DNA of 24,944 bases from Tetmemena sp. SeJ-2015 (lineage: Eukaryota; Ciliophora; Spirotrichea; Sporadotrichida; Oxytrichidae), in contig JAJKFJ010021185.1 of the NCBI GenBank assembly GCA_027382625.1, positions 1 through 24,944 on the forward strand, given 5' to 3'. The notes below the pieces were generated by a model. It was given only the letters and a program-made list of their open reading frames with translations. It did no database searches and was not told the origin of the DNA. This document shows positions 9,021 through 18,611 of the stretch, piece by piece; the stretch's first letter is position 1; the number at the start of each line of letters is the position of its first letter. The position numbers and the translations under genes are program-made.

Positions 9021-11215
9021 GACTAACCCCTAGTCTGAAAAGTGTGCTTGCTCCTACTGCTACTTTCAACTATCGGAATTACCAAAAGATGTTGCTCAAA
9101 AGTACAGAAGCCCTGGCTTAAAACACAACTTGAAGCGCCATGAGAAGAAATCAGAAATATCCTTGGTGACTAGAAGTATTTCCAAGTTGTTAAACAGCAG
9201 CTTACCTCTAAACTACAACTATATGAGCAAGCAGAAGTTTAGATCTCCCAGTAAAAGCCCTTCTCATGCCAAGAGAACTGTTGCGCAAGCAGCAAAGAGC
9301 TACAGCATTCTCACTTAGGATTCTCAGGATATGAGTTAGTTCAATACAAACGCCTCTGCTCTGGAAGAATCCAAGCTGCCTGAGCATTAGGTGAGCCTTT
9401 GGGTTTTTGCCTGCCTATATAGAGAGTTACCTTTGGCTATTACTGATATCAGACAGATAAAGTGCCTCCATTATCTTGGCCAAGAGTCCTAGTTCAAGAA
9501 GAAGCTTTCTCCTCAAGGCAGAACCAAAGATTAAAAAGAGGACAGTAGCAAATGAAATTGATTTAGCTGTTTACTTAACTTCAAATGATTAAGAAAAGCT
9601 TAAGCCTCTAGAGTTATTCATTACTGTTTTCCTTCCAACTCACTTCTTATACAGCGAGAGCATTTCTATGCACGTTCTCTCTCAGAAGTCCATCTTTAAG
9701 ATAACTACAGAGCAGGAGGAGGTTTTTGCTTCCTACCAAGTCAAGGGTGAGCAGCAAGCCCTCTACCAAGGGATCAATCATTCTCACTGTACTGAGGAGA
9801 CCTATTCCAAATTCACCCAACTTCTCTATGTTGCGAGCCAACGATGCTCCTAGCAAGAGGGATGATAGAAGGCGCTTGCCTACGTGGAGGACATTCAAGC
9901 AAGAACAGCAAGTTCATCTCACAGGCGGAGAGGAGGAAGAAGAATCCTCAACTTGGCATAATTTAGCATGTGTCAAATAGTGGCAAGATGTCATTGCGGC
10001 TCATTATAATCAGAGAAGCCATGCTCTTGATTTCGTCTCATGCAGCACAAGGATTGTCAGCTGCACGGCCGAAGAAAGTTTTCATCGCGTTTTGGACTAC
10101 TCTATCCATTTAAAATAATTGCAAGAATTTATATTGTGGGAATCTGGGGAATATTGATAAAAAGAATCCGAAACGAAGTAAAGCTCGATGCTCTGTGCTC
10201 AGTATCTTGCGTAAATTAAAGAGGGAGAAAGCTAGATATCGGATTCTGAATATTCAAACTTCGCTGAGGCACTACTTAAGGATGAGAGCGCTTGGGGGAG
10301 GATTAAATTAGTACCTTTCATATTCAGTTCAGGCATGATGTTCCAACAGGTCAATCCCCAGAGACAGATGGAAAATGATAGTCGATATTGGGATTATTAA
10401 GCCCTGGTCCAGGGAAGGCAATAAGGCCCAGCTACGAGAAGATCTCTCATCCAAGCTCAGTAGAGACTAGCTTCGATTGGACCCAAGATGTTGGTGAGCT
10501 TAGACATGCTAACGAATAAGATAAAGAAGGAGTACAAAGCGCTAATTTAGGAGACAATGGAGTCCCTCTATTTAAAGGACATTGCTAGGACCTTTCTTGA
10601 CCACCATAGCGAAAATCCGATTCAGGTAGTCGAGGGAGAGTAGCCAGTGCACGGTAAACAGACTCAGTCGACTGGTAAAATGGATGCACTTCAGTTTGAT
10701 AATAGCTTGTGCAACAGAAATCAAGTCAGGAGAATGATAAACACTAATGTTCTTCGAAAGATGTCGGTTGTAGCATTGAGCCATAGCAAATGGTGCAGCA
10801 GGGTAGCTGGGAAGAGCTTGCTAAGAAAGTTGAGGGCCAGAAAAAGCCATGATGAAGATCCAATAGTTCTCTTGGTGCGAAACTTCAATGGCTATATAAT
10901 ATATGCAGCGAGAATGCAAAGCAAATGGTCAATGGAGCTCGCCCTTCATATGGAAAGCATTTATCCTCATGTCTTGGAGGGAGAGAACGGCAGAAATTTT
11001 AGAGTAGATAGTCGAGAATCTATCTTGAACTGAGCGAGGAGGACGCAGCTCAATTGCTGAAGTATCTGGATGGGTGCGCAAGGCAGGTAAAATTTTGGGA
11101 AGGCTAGGAATGAGATGATGCGTGCAGCATTGGGCGCGAACAAGAGAATGAGAGACCTAAAGCAGAATGAAAAACAGAGCAACATAGAAATAGCTCAGAG
11201 AGAATATTACCTCTA
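9013..11215 (+). CDS. GC-rich plus-strand gene with N-terminal zinc finger, frameshifted; product unrecognised
   Basis: ATG 9013 opens 180 codons to TGA 9553. Residues 11-50 hold CACSYC followed by LKHNLKRHEKK, a C-x2-C-x18-H-x4-H candidate finger. Protein-like sequence then switches frame: 9480-9865 (NEIDLAVYLTSNDQEKLKPL, KITTEQEEVFASYQVKG), then about 9860-10154 (GGEEEEESSTWHNLA), an in-frame TGA 10155-10157, and 291 open codons 10158-11033 (AQYLAQIKEGESQISDSEYS, QQRLASIGPKMLVSLDML), then 11020-11215 (LELSEEDAAQLLKYLDGC; GANKRMRDLKQNEKQSNIEI). Joined, this would be about 720 residues. From about 9.0 kb base composition is much less AT-rich than the flanks and codons are mixed, unlike neighbouring loci, so this looks like a mobile element or germline-limited gene. 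I see no transposase DDE pattern, reverse transcriptase or helicase motif. Confidence 0.55.
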
Positions 11216-11277
11216 ATTATGATCGCATATTAATTACAGTATAAGCATTCAATCTTGTACATGTTATCAGCTACTGC

Positions 11278-12110
11278 ATGAATACTTGCTTTAATTGTTC
11301 GCAAAAGATATTGATTCCACGAGTAACAAAGACCTCTCTAGAGTAAGTGAGTTCCTTTATCAAGAGTGAGTTGGAGTTTCACGACGCCATGTAGAAGAGC
11401 GTCTACTTCCAATTGAAAATCAAGAAACAAGGTATTGAGGGAGGAGTACCTGCTCAACATCATCGGGGGGAGGCAGGGTTTGGTGTATAAAAGTACGATG
11501 AGGTCGGACTGCTGCCTTGCTCAAGACCACCTATCCTGGATGATCTATTTGCGAAGCTCGAGGAAGTCGCCTTGAAGGACTGGGTGAGTCTGGCCTTGAT
11601 GAGTGGCAAATACCAAATTGAGCGGGATGCTCGCTATGCTCTCTATATAAAAGCTTGCGGACAAGATCTTCAAGAAAGAGTATGACACTTCTCGCAAGAC
11701 AGCAACTTGGTCAGCCATAAGACTGTAGATAAAAAATGGATCTTCCTTTAAGGACTGCCTATATCAAAGACACAGCCAAAGTTTCAGCGGTTCTCCTTCC
11801 TCAGCAGGATCAAAAGGTCCAGGAAGCTCCTCCTCTCAAGGACCAGAGGGCCAAACTCGACCTGTTAATGGAGAAATAGTAGAGGTCGATGGAGGAACGA
11901 AGGAAGGGCAAGTAGCAGAGGTTAGGTGGTCGGCAGTTCTCAGGGTCGGTGTTCTGAGAGGCCGAAGTAAACGTGCGCATGAGTGAGTGAAGCAAGTCCT
12001 CACGCAAGAAATGGCTCAGGCAATGTGGCAGCGCAGGCGAGTGATTTAGAGTGAGAGTTAGCCAGCTGCATTAGCAACGAAACAGCAGGATGCCTTCTCA
12101 TTTTTAAAAA
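11278..12110 (+). CDS. GC-rich plus-strand continuation or second gene, Cys motif, frameshifted
   Basis: ATG 11278 opens 135 codons to TGA 11683 (MNTCFNCSQKILIPRVTKTS; KLEEVALKDWVSLALMSGKY). The frame is open upstream to about 11213, giving SYCMNTCFNC, a C-x3-C-x2-C cluster. Coding then shifts frame: ADKIFKKEYDTSRK; then 11760-11950 (QQDQKVQEAPPLKDQRAKLD, QQRSMEERRKGKQQRLGG), Gln/Arg/Lys-rich and probably coiled; then to about 12110 (QEMAQAMWQRRRVIQSESQP). It shares composition and strand with the upstream gene, 60 bp away, and may be the C-terminal part of the same polypeptide (about 1000 residues). Function unknown. Confidence 0.5.
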
Positions 12111-12195
12111 AAATCTATCATTTACAACAAGACGTTTTCAGCTTTAAGTTAGCTGTAAATATATATAATAGTTTTCGCATTTTAAGAAATTCCTT

Positions 12196-14815
12196 TCAAA
12201 TCAAAAATTCATCTTTATGAGACCCATATGGTTGAAACGGAGCATTTTGTACGACCGAATGTCTATTTTCACTAGGCTGAGAAAAAGGAGTTAGGTAAAA
12301 ATGCTCAGCAGCCTCTCCATTTCTTTATGCTTGGGAATCAAAGTAGTTGTGAAAGTTGTTGTGAGTCTCCGACTAAGATTAAAATAATGAAATTTATGAA
12401 TGATATTTATAATTAAATTTTATTTGATTCGGAAATCTCATTCTCATCTTTGATCCAGTAGGACTTTGAGTCTCTAACATTCTTTGAAAAATTTTCCTCG
12501 TATCTTTGTTGATAAGCATTCAAATCATTGTCACAATAGTCGTTATCAAGAATATCTTAGTTATCAAAGGTTTAGTCAGTCATAATGCTGCACTCAATTT
12601 TAAAATTACAATTAATCACATCTGCTTCTAATTAGCTAACATAAAAAATAATCTATCAATCATTACAAAAAAAATAAGATGTTTATAAATTTAAAGTTAT
12701 AGAAGTTGAAATCAATAGAAACTGGTTAATGGTTCAGTTTATTTAAAAGCGATATATTACTAAACTCATGAAAGATTTGATATTTTATGATTAAATTAAG
12801 TTTTATTTAAAAATTTTAATACTTTACGTAATGATTATATTCCTTGTTCCCGTACTTGACGCTTTCACTGATAAATAAAAATACTTTAAAACTTAAACGA
12901 TTTATTTTAAATTAATTGATAATCGTAAACCTGTTTTACAATCTTACTTTAAAAAGAAGGATCACCCCAATGAAATGATATGATTATTAATTATCTCCTT
13001 AGTTGCTGGTCTTAATTAATCCAGACATCTTAGTTTAAAAAACAGTAAACACTTTAAGTATGTATATTTAATTATTGAACATCTTCTTCTGGTTGGTATA
13101 TGGGCTTGGATTTGTGAGATGCACTTGGAAATATTTCCTGCCTCTTAAATTCTTCATCATCATAATTGATCTCCGAATCAGGGAGGTCTTTGCATATCAA
13201 CAACAAACGCATTGGCTTAGTTCCGAATCTTGAATTGAAGAAAGAGGGAAAGTTCTATAAAAGAGCCTTGTCTTATTAAATCAACAATTCAATAAAAGGA
13301 TATAATCTTCGTGTAAATAAAGATGATTTTTAATTCATATCTTGAGCCGTTTCAAGATGAGGCTGTAAGTTTCACATCATGCAACGTAAATATATTTGGC
13401 AACTCTATCAATTGTAAAAGTTCGCATTAATAATTTTTATTGTAAGTTTCAATCGATGATAATCCAAAGGAGGGTGGCTGGTCACTAGGGTCTTTATATT
13501 AGAAATTGGAATTAAAATTATCTCTCACTGGACTCAATTGACTCTCATCTCCATATTTAAATTCAATATTAATAAAATCTATATCATTCTTTTCTTTGAA
13601 TGATATATTTTAAACATTAATGAAAATCATCATTTCAGAATTTAGCTAATCTAAAAATTTAAATGAATATATCCTAGAAAATTTAAATCCTTAATGAAGA
13701 TAATATTATAAGGCATATTCTTTTAAGCTAGATAGCTAATTACATCTTTTTCAATAATTTATATAACTATGAAGTGAATTAAGCAAATTAAGAAAAATAG
13801 TATGAAAAAATGATCAAGTATTGGAAATTGTGATAGGTAGATTCCCATTTTTTGCCTTATTTCTTAAAGAAAGCTATCTACTATTCCTTCATCCCTCCCT
13901 TTTTTTATCGCAAGTCCATCAATCATTTAAAATTCTAAACTATTTAAAAACTTGATAATCACTAGATATGTTAAATTAAATAAGACTTGATTTAATTGAA
14001 ATATAACTAGAAATTTATATATGCTATAAGAAATGAAGTGCTCATCCTCTTTCTTGCTGTTTTCTTTTTCTTATAAAGATATAGAATAATTTTAATTTGC
14101 TGTTGGAGAAACTTTCTTTGCAGGTTGAGTGCTTGGTACTTGAACTATTCAACGCCTACAATTGATCGAAGTGATTATTGGTCATAATCTTGGAATTCTC
14201 CATTCTTTTTCAAAGTGGAAGGATCCTCTTACTCCTTTAAGTTGGAACTTCACGCGCTGTCTTTCAATTAGAATGCTTATTTTCTGTTCTATCTTTTTCA
14301 TCAAATAAGGCAGAGAGTAAATATGAAACATGAACAAGTACTGTTCACCCAGTATCCCATCTTGGTTATTCTTCTTCACTCTTCGAAAATCAGCTATTAT
14401 TAAATCTTAACACAATTAAATATACTTGTTAAAAATTATTTATAATGATTAATTTAAGATCTAAGATAGAATTTATCTTTATAATTTGTAAGTTTTTTAA
14501 AGTTTGAAAGCTTTTGACTTATAGGCCTCTCAAATGCTAGGTTGATACAGATTTGAACTTCGATCTCTGAGGTGACTTGCTCTTTTAAGAAGATTCAGAT
14601 ACAATCATTTACCCACTTCAAAGGTCCCTGTTGAAGAATCTTTACTCCTTAATTTACTAAAAAAAATTATGAGTAGAATATGAATAGGTGATCTGTAGTA
14701 ATAGATATTTTAAATAAATAAAAAAGTAGATCTTGATTTAAGATATCATGATCAGAGGGTTCACAGCTAGATGAGTGTTTTTGTGCCGAGGTTCAACTCT
14801 TACTAGTCATCCTCT
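12196..14815 (-). CDS. IES-split germline gene with Asn/Gln/Ser-rich tail
   Basis: Minus coding segments from about 14815 (EDDQQELNLGTKTLIQL), 14660-14480 (SESSQKSKSPQRSKFKSVST), 14400-14180 (NNQDGILGEQYLFMFHIYSL, KFQLKGVRGSFHFEK), 14195-14030 (DYDQQSLRSIVGVEQFKYQA), 13910-13600, 13600-13450 (DFINIEFKYGDESQLSPVRD), 13360-13090 (RRLYPFIELL; KPMRLLLICKDLPDSEINYD) and 13020-12830 to a clean C-terminal module. That module starts MTDQTFDNQDILDND at 12583 and, after one IES is removed, ends QPYGSHKDEFLI at TGA 12198-12196. The module alone encodes 112 residues and could be a separate small gene. The 14195 frame break falls in an A5/T5 run. No domain recognised. Confidence 0.6.
12381..12425 (-). other. 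IES, 45 bp, pointer AATC
   Basis: Minus strand: AATC at 12429-12426 and 12380-12377. Unspliced, the frame turns hydrophobic and ends at a TGA. Joining at the repeat gives KDENEISESQSETHNNFHNY continuous and open to TGA 12196. Removal is 49 bp (not a multiple of 3), so the insert must be lost for the frame to continue. There is no GT donor at the boundary, which argues against an intron. Confidence 0.75.
13375..13440 (-). other. IES, 66 bp, 11-bp pointer TGAAACTTACA
   Basis: Minus strand: TGAAACTTACA at 13451-13441 and 13374-13364, separated by 66 AT-rich bp, with coding-quality sequence on both outer sides (QPPSFGLSSIETY before, LETAQDMNQKSSLF after). The plain join is one nucleotide out of phase with the best downstream frame, so a nearby indel must be assumed. 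Confidence 0.5.
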
Positions 14816-14841
14816 TTTAAAACAAAAATTTTCCGACAAAT

Positions 14842-15108
14842 AATTATAACAGCAATTGCAACAATAGCAATAGTAGTAATAGTGGGAATAGTAACAATAA
14901 TAAGAGAAATGATATGCAAGACGATGAAGAAGATGAAGAAAATTAATTAGCGGAAGAATAGTTTGAAAAAAGGAAAATTTCTAAAATAAATAAGAGATGT
15001 TTCAAAAAGTGCTAATTAAATCTGATACACTGTAGCTCAAAAGTGCGCAATAAAAGATCAAGGCAGTTATTTATTAGAGATGTCTTTATTAATTTAAAGT
15101 TATCATGA
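14842..15108 (+). CDS. Asn/Ser-rich then acidic plus-strand segment
   Basis: Open plus frame to TGA 15106-15108: an Asn/Ser-rich stretch (NSNCNNSNSSNSGNSNNNKR), an acidic run (QDDEEDEEN), then QLAEEQFEKRKISKINKRC. The composition change within one frame is typical of ciliate low-complexity protein, not chance. It lies on the strand opposite to its neighbours and overlaps the last 6 bp of the minus gene at 15103, so it may be an inverted MDS of a scrambled gene or a separate small gene. A shifted frame would read almost pure Gln (CAA/TAA/TAG) but stops at the acidic run. Confidence 0.45.
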
Positions 15109-16160
15109 TCTATACATCTCTTTTTTGCAATCCATTCTACCTTTAATGCCTCTCAAAGGATTTAAGGTTTCTGAAAGTATATTATAACCTTGAGTAGTTT
15201 AGTTACGGAACCTTGGTTCTTTTGTCTTTCCATCAATCTAAATTAATTATGAAATTTTATTTATAAATTTACTCAAGATTTTGCGAAAATTTTCATCGCC
15301 TTGAGGATGAGTTGTAGAGATTTTACTTGAACCTGATTTAGAAATTGGTTTTCCTAGTCATGAGAAATGACTGTCCACTCATACATCCTTATTTAAAAAC
15401 GATGACATCTTGATTAAATATTTACTTATACTCAAGATTTTCTAACTTCAAAGACAGAAAGAACTTCAAGAAATGTGTGTTTCTATTATAATAAATATTA
15501 TAACTTAGAGTGAATAATTGATAGATTTGTTTATAATAATTTACAACTGAGCAAGTAAGATCTTAGATTTAGCTTTTCTGAATTGAATTAAGACTAGCCT
15601 TGCCATTATTTATGTTTTTTGAGATTCTTGTTCTCTTACTACTTATTTGAATTTCACGTCTGGAGGTCTTTTAAGATTTAATAAACTTTCTCATTGAACT
15701 TGTCTTTGCCATAAGCAGGTTTGAAGTCGGGTATAGCATTAAAATAAATTGATCGATAAGATTTAAAAGTGCTACCAAGTAAGTTATAGAATTACCTTTT
15801 TATGCATCTTATTTTTCACGCTGACAACTCTCATTCATCATAATACATTTATCTCTAAAAGAAAGAAATGAGGCACCCTATAAAACAAAATAAACGCATT
15901 TTTAATTTAATGCTTTATCGGGTTATATAAAATATTTAAATTAAAAATACCTTTGCTGCATCATATTGTATCCTTTTTTGCAAAACAAAATCTTTATTGC
16001 CTAATTAAATATATCCTGGACAATTTTTTCAAGCTGTGGCAGTATAAGGTTAATCTGAAAAGACTACTTGGTAAAATACCTCTGAGTCGTAATCTCAGCA
16101 GGATTAGAAATTTTAAAGTTCCTCGTACTTTTTGTAAATTATCAAAACTTTATTTTATTA
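15103..16160 (-). CDS. IES-split germline gene upstream-bordered by the TBE remnant
   Basis: Minus coding from about 16160 (NFKISNPAEITTQRYFTKQS, LPQLEKIVQDIFNQAIKIL), 15860-15770 (MMNESCQREKQDAQKGNS, ATG 15838), 15780-15660 (NAIPDFKPAYGKDKFNEKVY), 15665-15545 (FKQVVREQESQKTQIMARL), 15460-15420 and 15360-15103 (HPQGDENFRKILS; EPRFRNQTTQGYNILSETLN; ending KGRMDCKKEMYRS at TGA 15105-15103). The 15665 change of frame is a single-nucleotide break. The 5-prime end is not found within the locus: coding runs up to the point where the transposon begins, so the gene may resume beyond it at 18279. Function unknown. Confidence 0.55.
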
Positions 16161-16187
16161 TATTGGAAACAAATATCAAACAAAACT

Positions 16188-17384
16188 AAGGACAAATTGA
16201 AGTAATTGGAAAGGGAAGTTATTTTAGGGTGCGAGAAATGTCTACTACAAGCGGCACATCAAGGAAGTCCACTCAGACAAGCCTAAGATCTATATGAAGC
16301 ATTAGAAAGTGGACGGTCGCTATCCTTGCTCAACTTGTGAGCAGACATTCTCTCACTCTGCTTTCCTCAAGAAACACATGGAGAAGAAGCACATGGCTGA
16401 GTTCGTAATTGAGGATAAAGAACTTTAAAGATGGTGCCAGCTAAGAGGCAATCACGATACCTTGACAAGGTTCAACTAAAGAGGAAGCAAGAGGAGAAGA
16501 AGAGGAAGATTGAGTTCATGAATCAGAAGCCTTAGTGTATGGTGTCAGTAAAGTTTCAGCTAGCTCAAAGCAAGACTCCATGCTTGAGAGTTGTAACTTT
16601 GGAGGAGTGTGTTCAAAATTACCTCCACCTTGCTGATGCGAAGCGAAGAGACACCTTCATACAAGAAGAGTATGCTTACAAGATCTTCCTTTACGAATAC
16701 ATTGTAAAGAAGGAAGAGAGAGGTCTTGAGTTCGCGAACGAACTGACAGTGTTGAGAGAAGCGAGGGACAAAAACTTGAGCTAGTACGTTCTTCATCTTG
16801 CTGGTGTTCTTATCGATCATGATTACATCGCCATTCACCTTCCTAAATGGGAGACTAAGAGAATTTCTCAGCACGAGGCGCAACAAGTACTAGCTTACTG
16901 CTATTCTCACTGACCTCGTTAGAGAAGTGATGGAGTTGCATGAGTTGGGATTCGTGCACAGAGATCTCAAGCCAGAGAACATCATGATAAACTTTGAACC
17001 AGCAACTGTCATAGACTTCAACAGAGTTGTAAGAAGAGAAAACATTGAGAACACTACTTCCCATAGAGACGGACTTGGCTCAACGGTTCAGTGCAGTGGG
17101 ACATTTGGTCTATAGTTGCAATCATACTTGAATGCGATATGAAACCAGAGGAATACATGTGAAAGTGAAGATGATGCAATATAATTCAAGACATTGTAAG
17201 ATAGACAAGGTATCAGAACCTTTGAAAAAGTTAGAGAGTAATAATCAAGCAACCTATGAAACCTAACACTCAGTTATCTGAGATAGAGGAAGCAGGTATA
17301 AAATTCAGAGAATATGAGACAGACGTCAAGATCACCTTCTTAGAAGACTTTAGATTGCCTGTTTAGGGTTAAAATATAGCATGA
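16188..17384 (+). pseudogene. TBE-type zinc-finger/protein-kinase gene, frameshifted
   Basis: Oxytricha TBE transposons carry three genes: a transposase, a 22-kDa ORF and a 57-kDa zinc-finger kinase. This is the third type. In order: a broken first finger (CEKC ... YYKRHIKEVH), a complete C2H2 finger at about 16325-16400 (CSTCEQTFSHSAFLKKHMEK, C-x2-C-x12-H-x4-H), a basic linker, about 110 residues with a kinase N-lobe-like hinge (QYVLHLAGVLIDHDYIAIHL), then the catalytic loop HRDLKPENIMIN at 16960, VIDFN where DFG is expected, DIWSIVAIILE (subdomain IX) and a tail to TGA 17382. At least five frame breaks (near 16245, 16435, 16900, 17095, 17160). It lacks the N-terminal part expected of a 57-kDa protein, and no transposase or 22-kDa gene is visible upstream. 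Confidence 0.8.
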
Positions 17385-17400
17385 TTATAAGTATTAATAA

Positions 17401-17408
17401 GAAATTAA
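17401..17408. repeat. Left 8-bp target-site duplication GAAATTAA
   Basis: Exact copy of 18217-18224; the two flank the element at 17409-18216. Confidence 0.85.
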
Positions 17409-18216
17409 GGGGGGGCCTTTCCTCGTCATCCACTTTTTTCATGAAAATATTAAAAATCACGATCTAGCCTAAAATCAGCCAAAAACACCAAATTTTTAGT
17501 CTAAATTCAAATTAAAATGCCTATTATATTTATATTCTTTATTTTAGAGTATTTGGGAGAACCTTGAAGGAAAAGGGATTTCGAAAAAATTAAATTGTGA
17601 ATGAAAAATAATATTAAAATAAATTTAATGCCTAAATGAGTATAAGGTTTCTAATTTTAAAAACAATTAACTCATAGATCTTTTATGTTTTATTTAAGAG
17701 CTTTAGAATTCTATTCTTACTTGAAGCTCCTATTAAAAGCTAGTTAATCTAAAATTTAAATTTAAATATATTTTTATTTATTTCGCAACCATTTTTTTCT
17801 ATATAAACATAATAAATAAAGAAGTCTTTTTTATTTTATCTATCTTTTAAAGATTTTATAATTAATAAACTAGATATTTATTTTTAATTACTTAAAGCTT
17901 ATTTTTATAAAATTTATATCAATATAATAACTTAAAGCATGAAATATATTTGTTTGTTATCAATAAAAAAATTGTAATAATCTTTGCACAAAAAAAAAGA
18001 GGTTGTTCTCTATAAAGCCGCCTTTCAGATAAAATTTTCAATCCCGATGTTCTAACTTTTTTTTAATAATTTCTCTAAAATAAAGAATATAAATAGAAAA
18101 GGCATTTTAATTTGAATTTAGACTAAAAATTTGGTGTTTTTGGCTGATTTTAGGCTAGATCGTGATTTTTCATATTTTCATGAAAAAAAATGGATGACGA
18201 GGAAAGGCCCCCCCCC
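17409..18216. mobile_element. 808-bp non-autonomous element with long inverted repeats, inserted in TBE end
   Basis: Left 17409-17550 and right 18073-18216 are near-identical inverted repeats: G-run, CCTTTCCTCGTCATCCA, CATGAAAATAT, TCACGATCTAGCCTAAAATC, down to TATTCTTTATTTTAGAG. Mismatches are few; end runs are 7 G versus 9 C. The interior 17551-18072 is AT-rich with no convincing ORF, and it is not itself palindromic. An 8-bp direct repeat GAAATTAA flanks it. Long TIRs, 8-bp TSD and a G-rich tip would fit Merlin- or Mutator-like DNA transposons (hAT and P also make 8-bp TSDs); no transposase is present to decide. It sits about 60 bp inside the TBE right end, so it came after TBE. Confidence 0.9.
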
Positions 18217-18224
18217 GAAATTAA
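18217..18224. repeat. Right 8-bp target-site duplication GAAATTAA
   Basis: Matches 17401-17408 exactly, immediately after the C9 run that ends the element. Confidence 0.85.
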
Positions 18225-18261
18225 TTATACACAACTTATTTTCACTTTCTTATCATATTAT

Positions 18262-18278
18262 GGGGTTTTGGGGTTTTG
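18262..18278 (-). repeat. TBE right terminus: 17 bp of telomeric G4T4 repeat, followed by ATT
   Basis: GGGGTTTTGGGGTTTTG on plus is CAAAACCCCAAAACCCC reading inward on minus. TBE elements have about 78-bp inverted termini whose outer 17 bp are this telomeric sequence, and they duplicate a 3-bp ANT target. The next bases are ATT, which fits. Without the nested element the kinase gene would end under 100 bp from this terminus. No matching left end is in the window, so the element is truncated or rearranged. Confidence 0.8.
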
Positions 18279-18460
18279 ATTAGGGTCTGTATTCATAGAA
18301 TTATTAATTGGCCCTGGAGCGACTTAATTATTATACATTTATCGTTTGATTTTTAAAATTGCAAAAACTATATTAAGAATGATGCTAATAACGTAATGGA
18401 AATTAAAAAATATTAAATAGCTACATTAAGAAACTCATCCTTTAGATATATAACTGTGAG
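18279..18460 (-). CDS. Coding-like segment abutting the TBE end, maybe the broken gene's other side
   Basis: Minus frames here read LVLRLTVIYLKDEFLNVAI ... QKSNDKCIIIKSLQGQ, or, right at the border, LSRSRANQQFYEYRP. Both are less AT-biased than the sequence between. This places coding sequence directly against the transposon end on the same strand as the gene at 15103-16160. Choice of frame is unsettled. Confidence 0.3.
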
Positions 18461-18611
18461 TCTTAATACCAATAAGTGATTAATTAGCAAAATTATAAAT
18501 AAAGACATCTGTTATATTAACACTTACATTACATTAAGAATTTAGAAATGGAAAATTTTTCTATCGTATATCCCTACATCCACTTATTAAATTTCTATCT
18601 TATTAATTAAC

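Noticed and set aside
11810..12007. Minus-strand ORF in the GC-rich island
   Set aside because: Antisense of a plus frame rich in Lys, Arg, Glu and Gln that continues the upstream gene; no independent support.
14540..14600. Possible tRNA (GTTCAAATC, T-loop-like) on minus
   Set aside because: No 5-bp T-stem and no acceptor pairing within 60-90 nt; the bases instead fit a coding frame (SQKSKSPQRSKFKSVSTQHL).
14785..14815. Possible tRNA T-arm GAGGTTCAACTC on plus
   Set aside because: Only three stem pairs and no anticodon or acceptor arm.
15953..16189. Plus-strand 78-codon ORF
   Set aside because: The minus strand of the same bases gives much better protein (NFKISNPAEITTQRYFTKQS); the plus ORF is its shadow.
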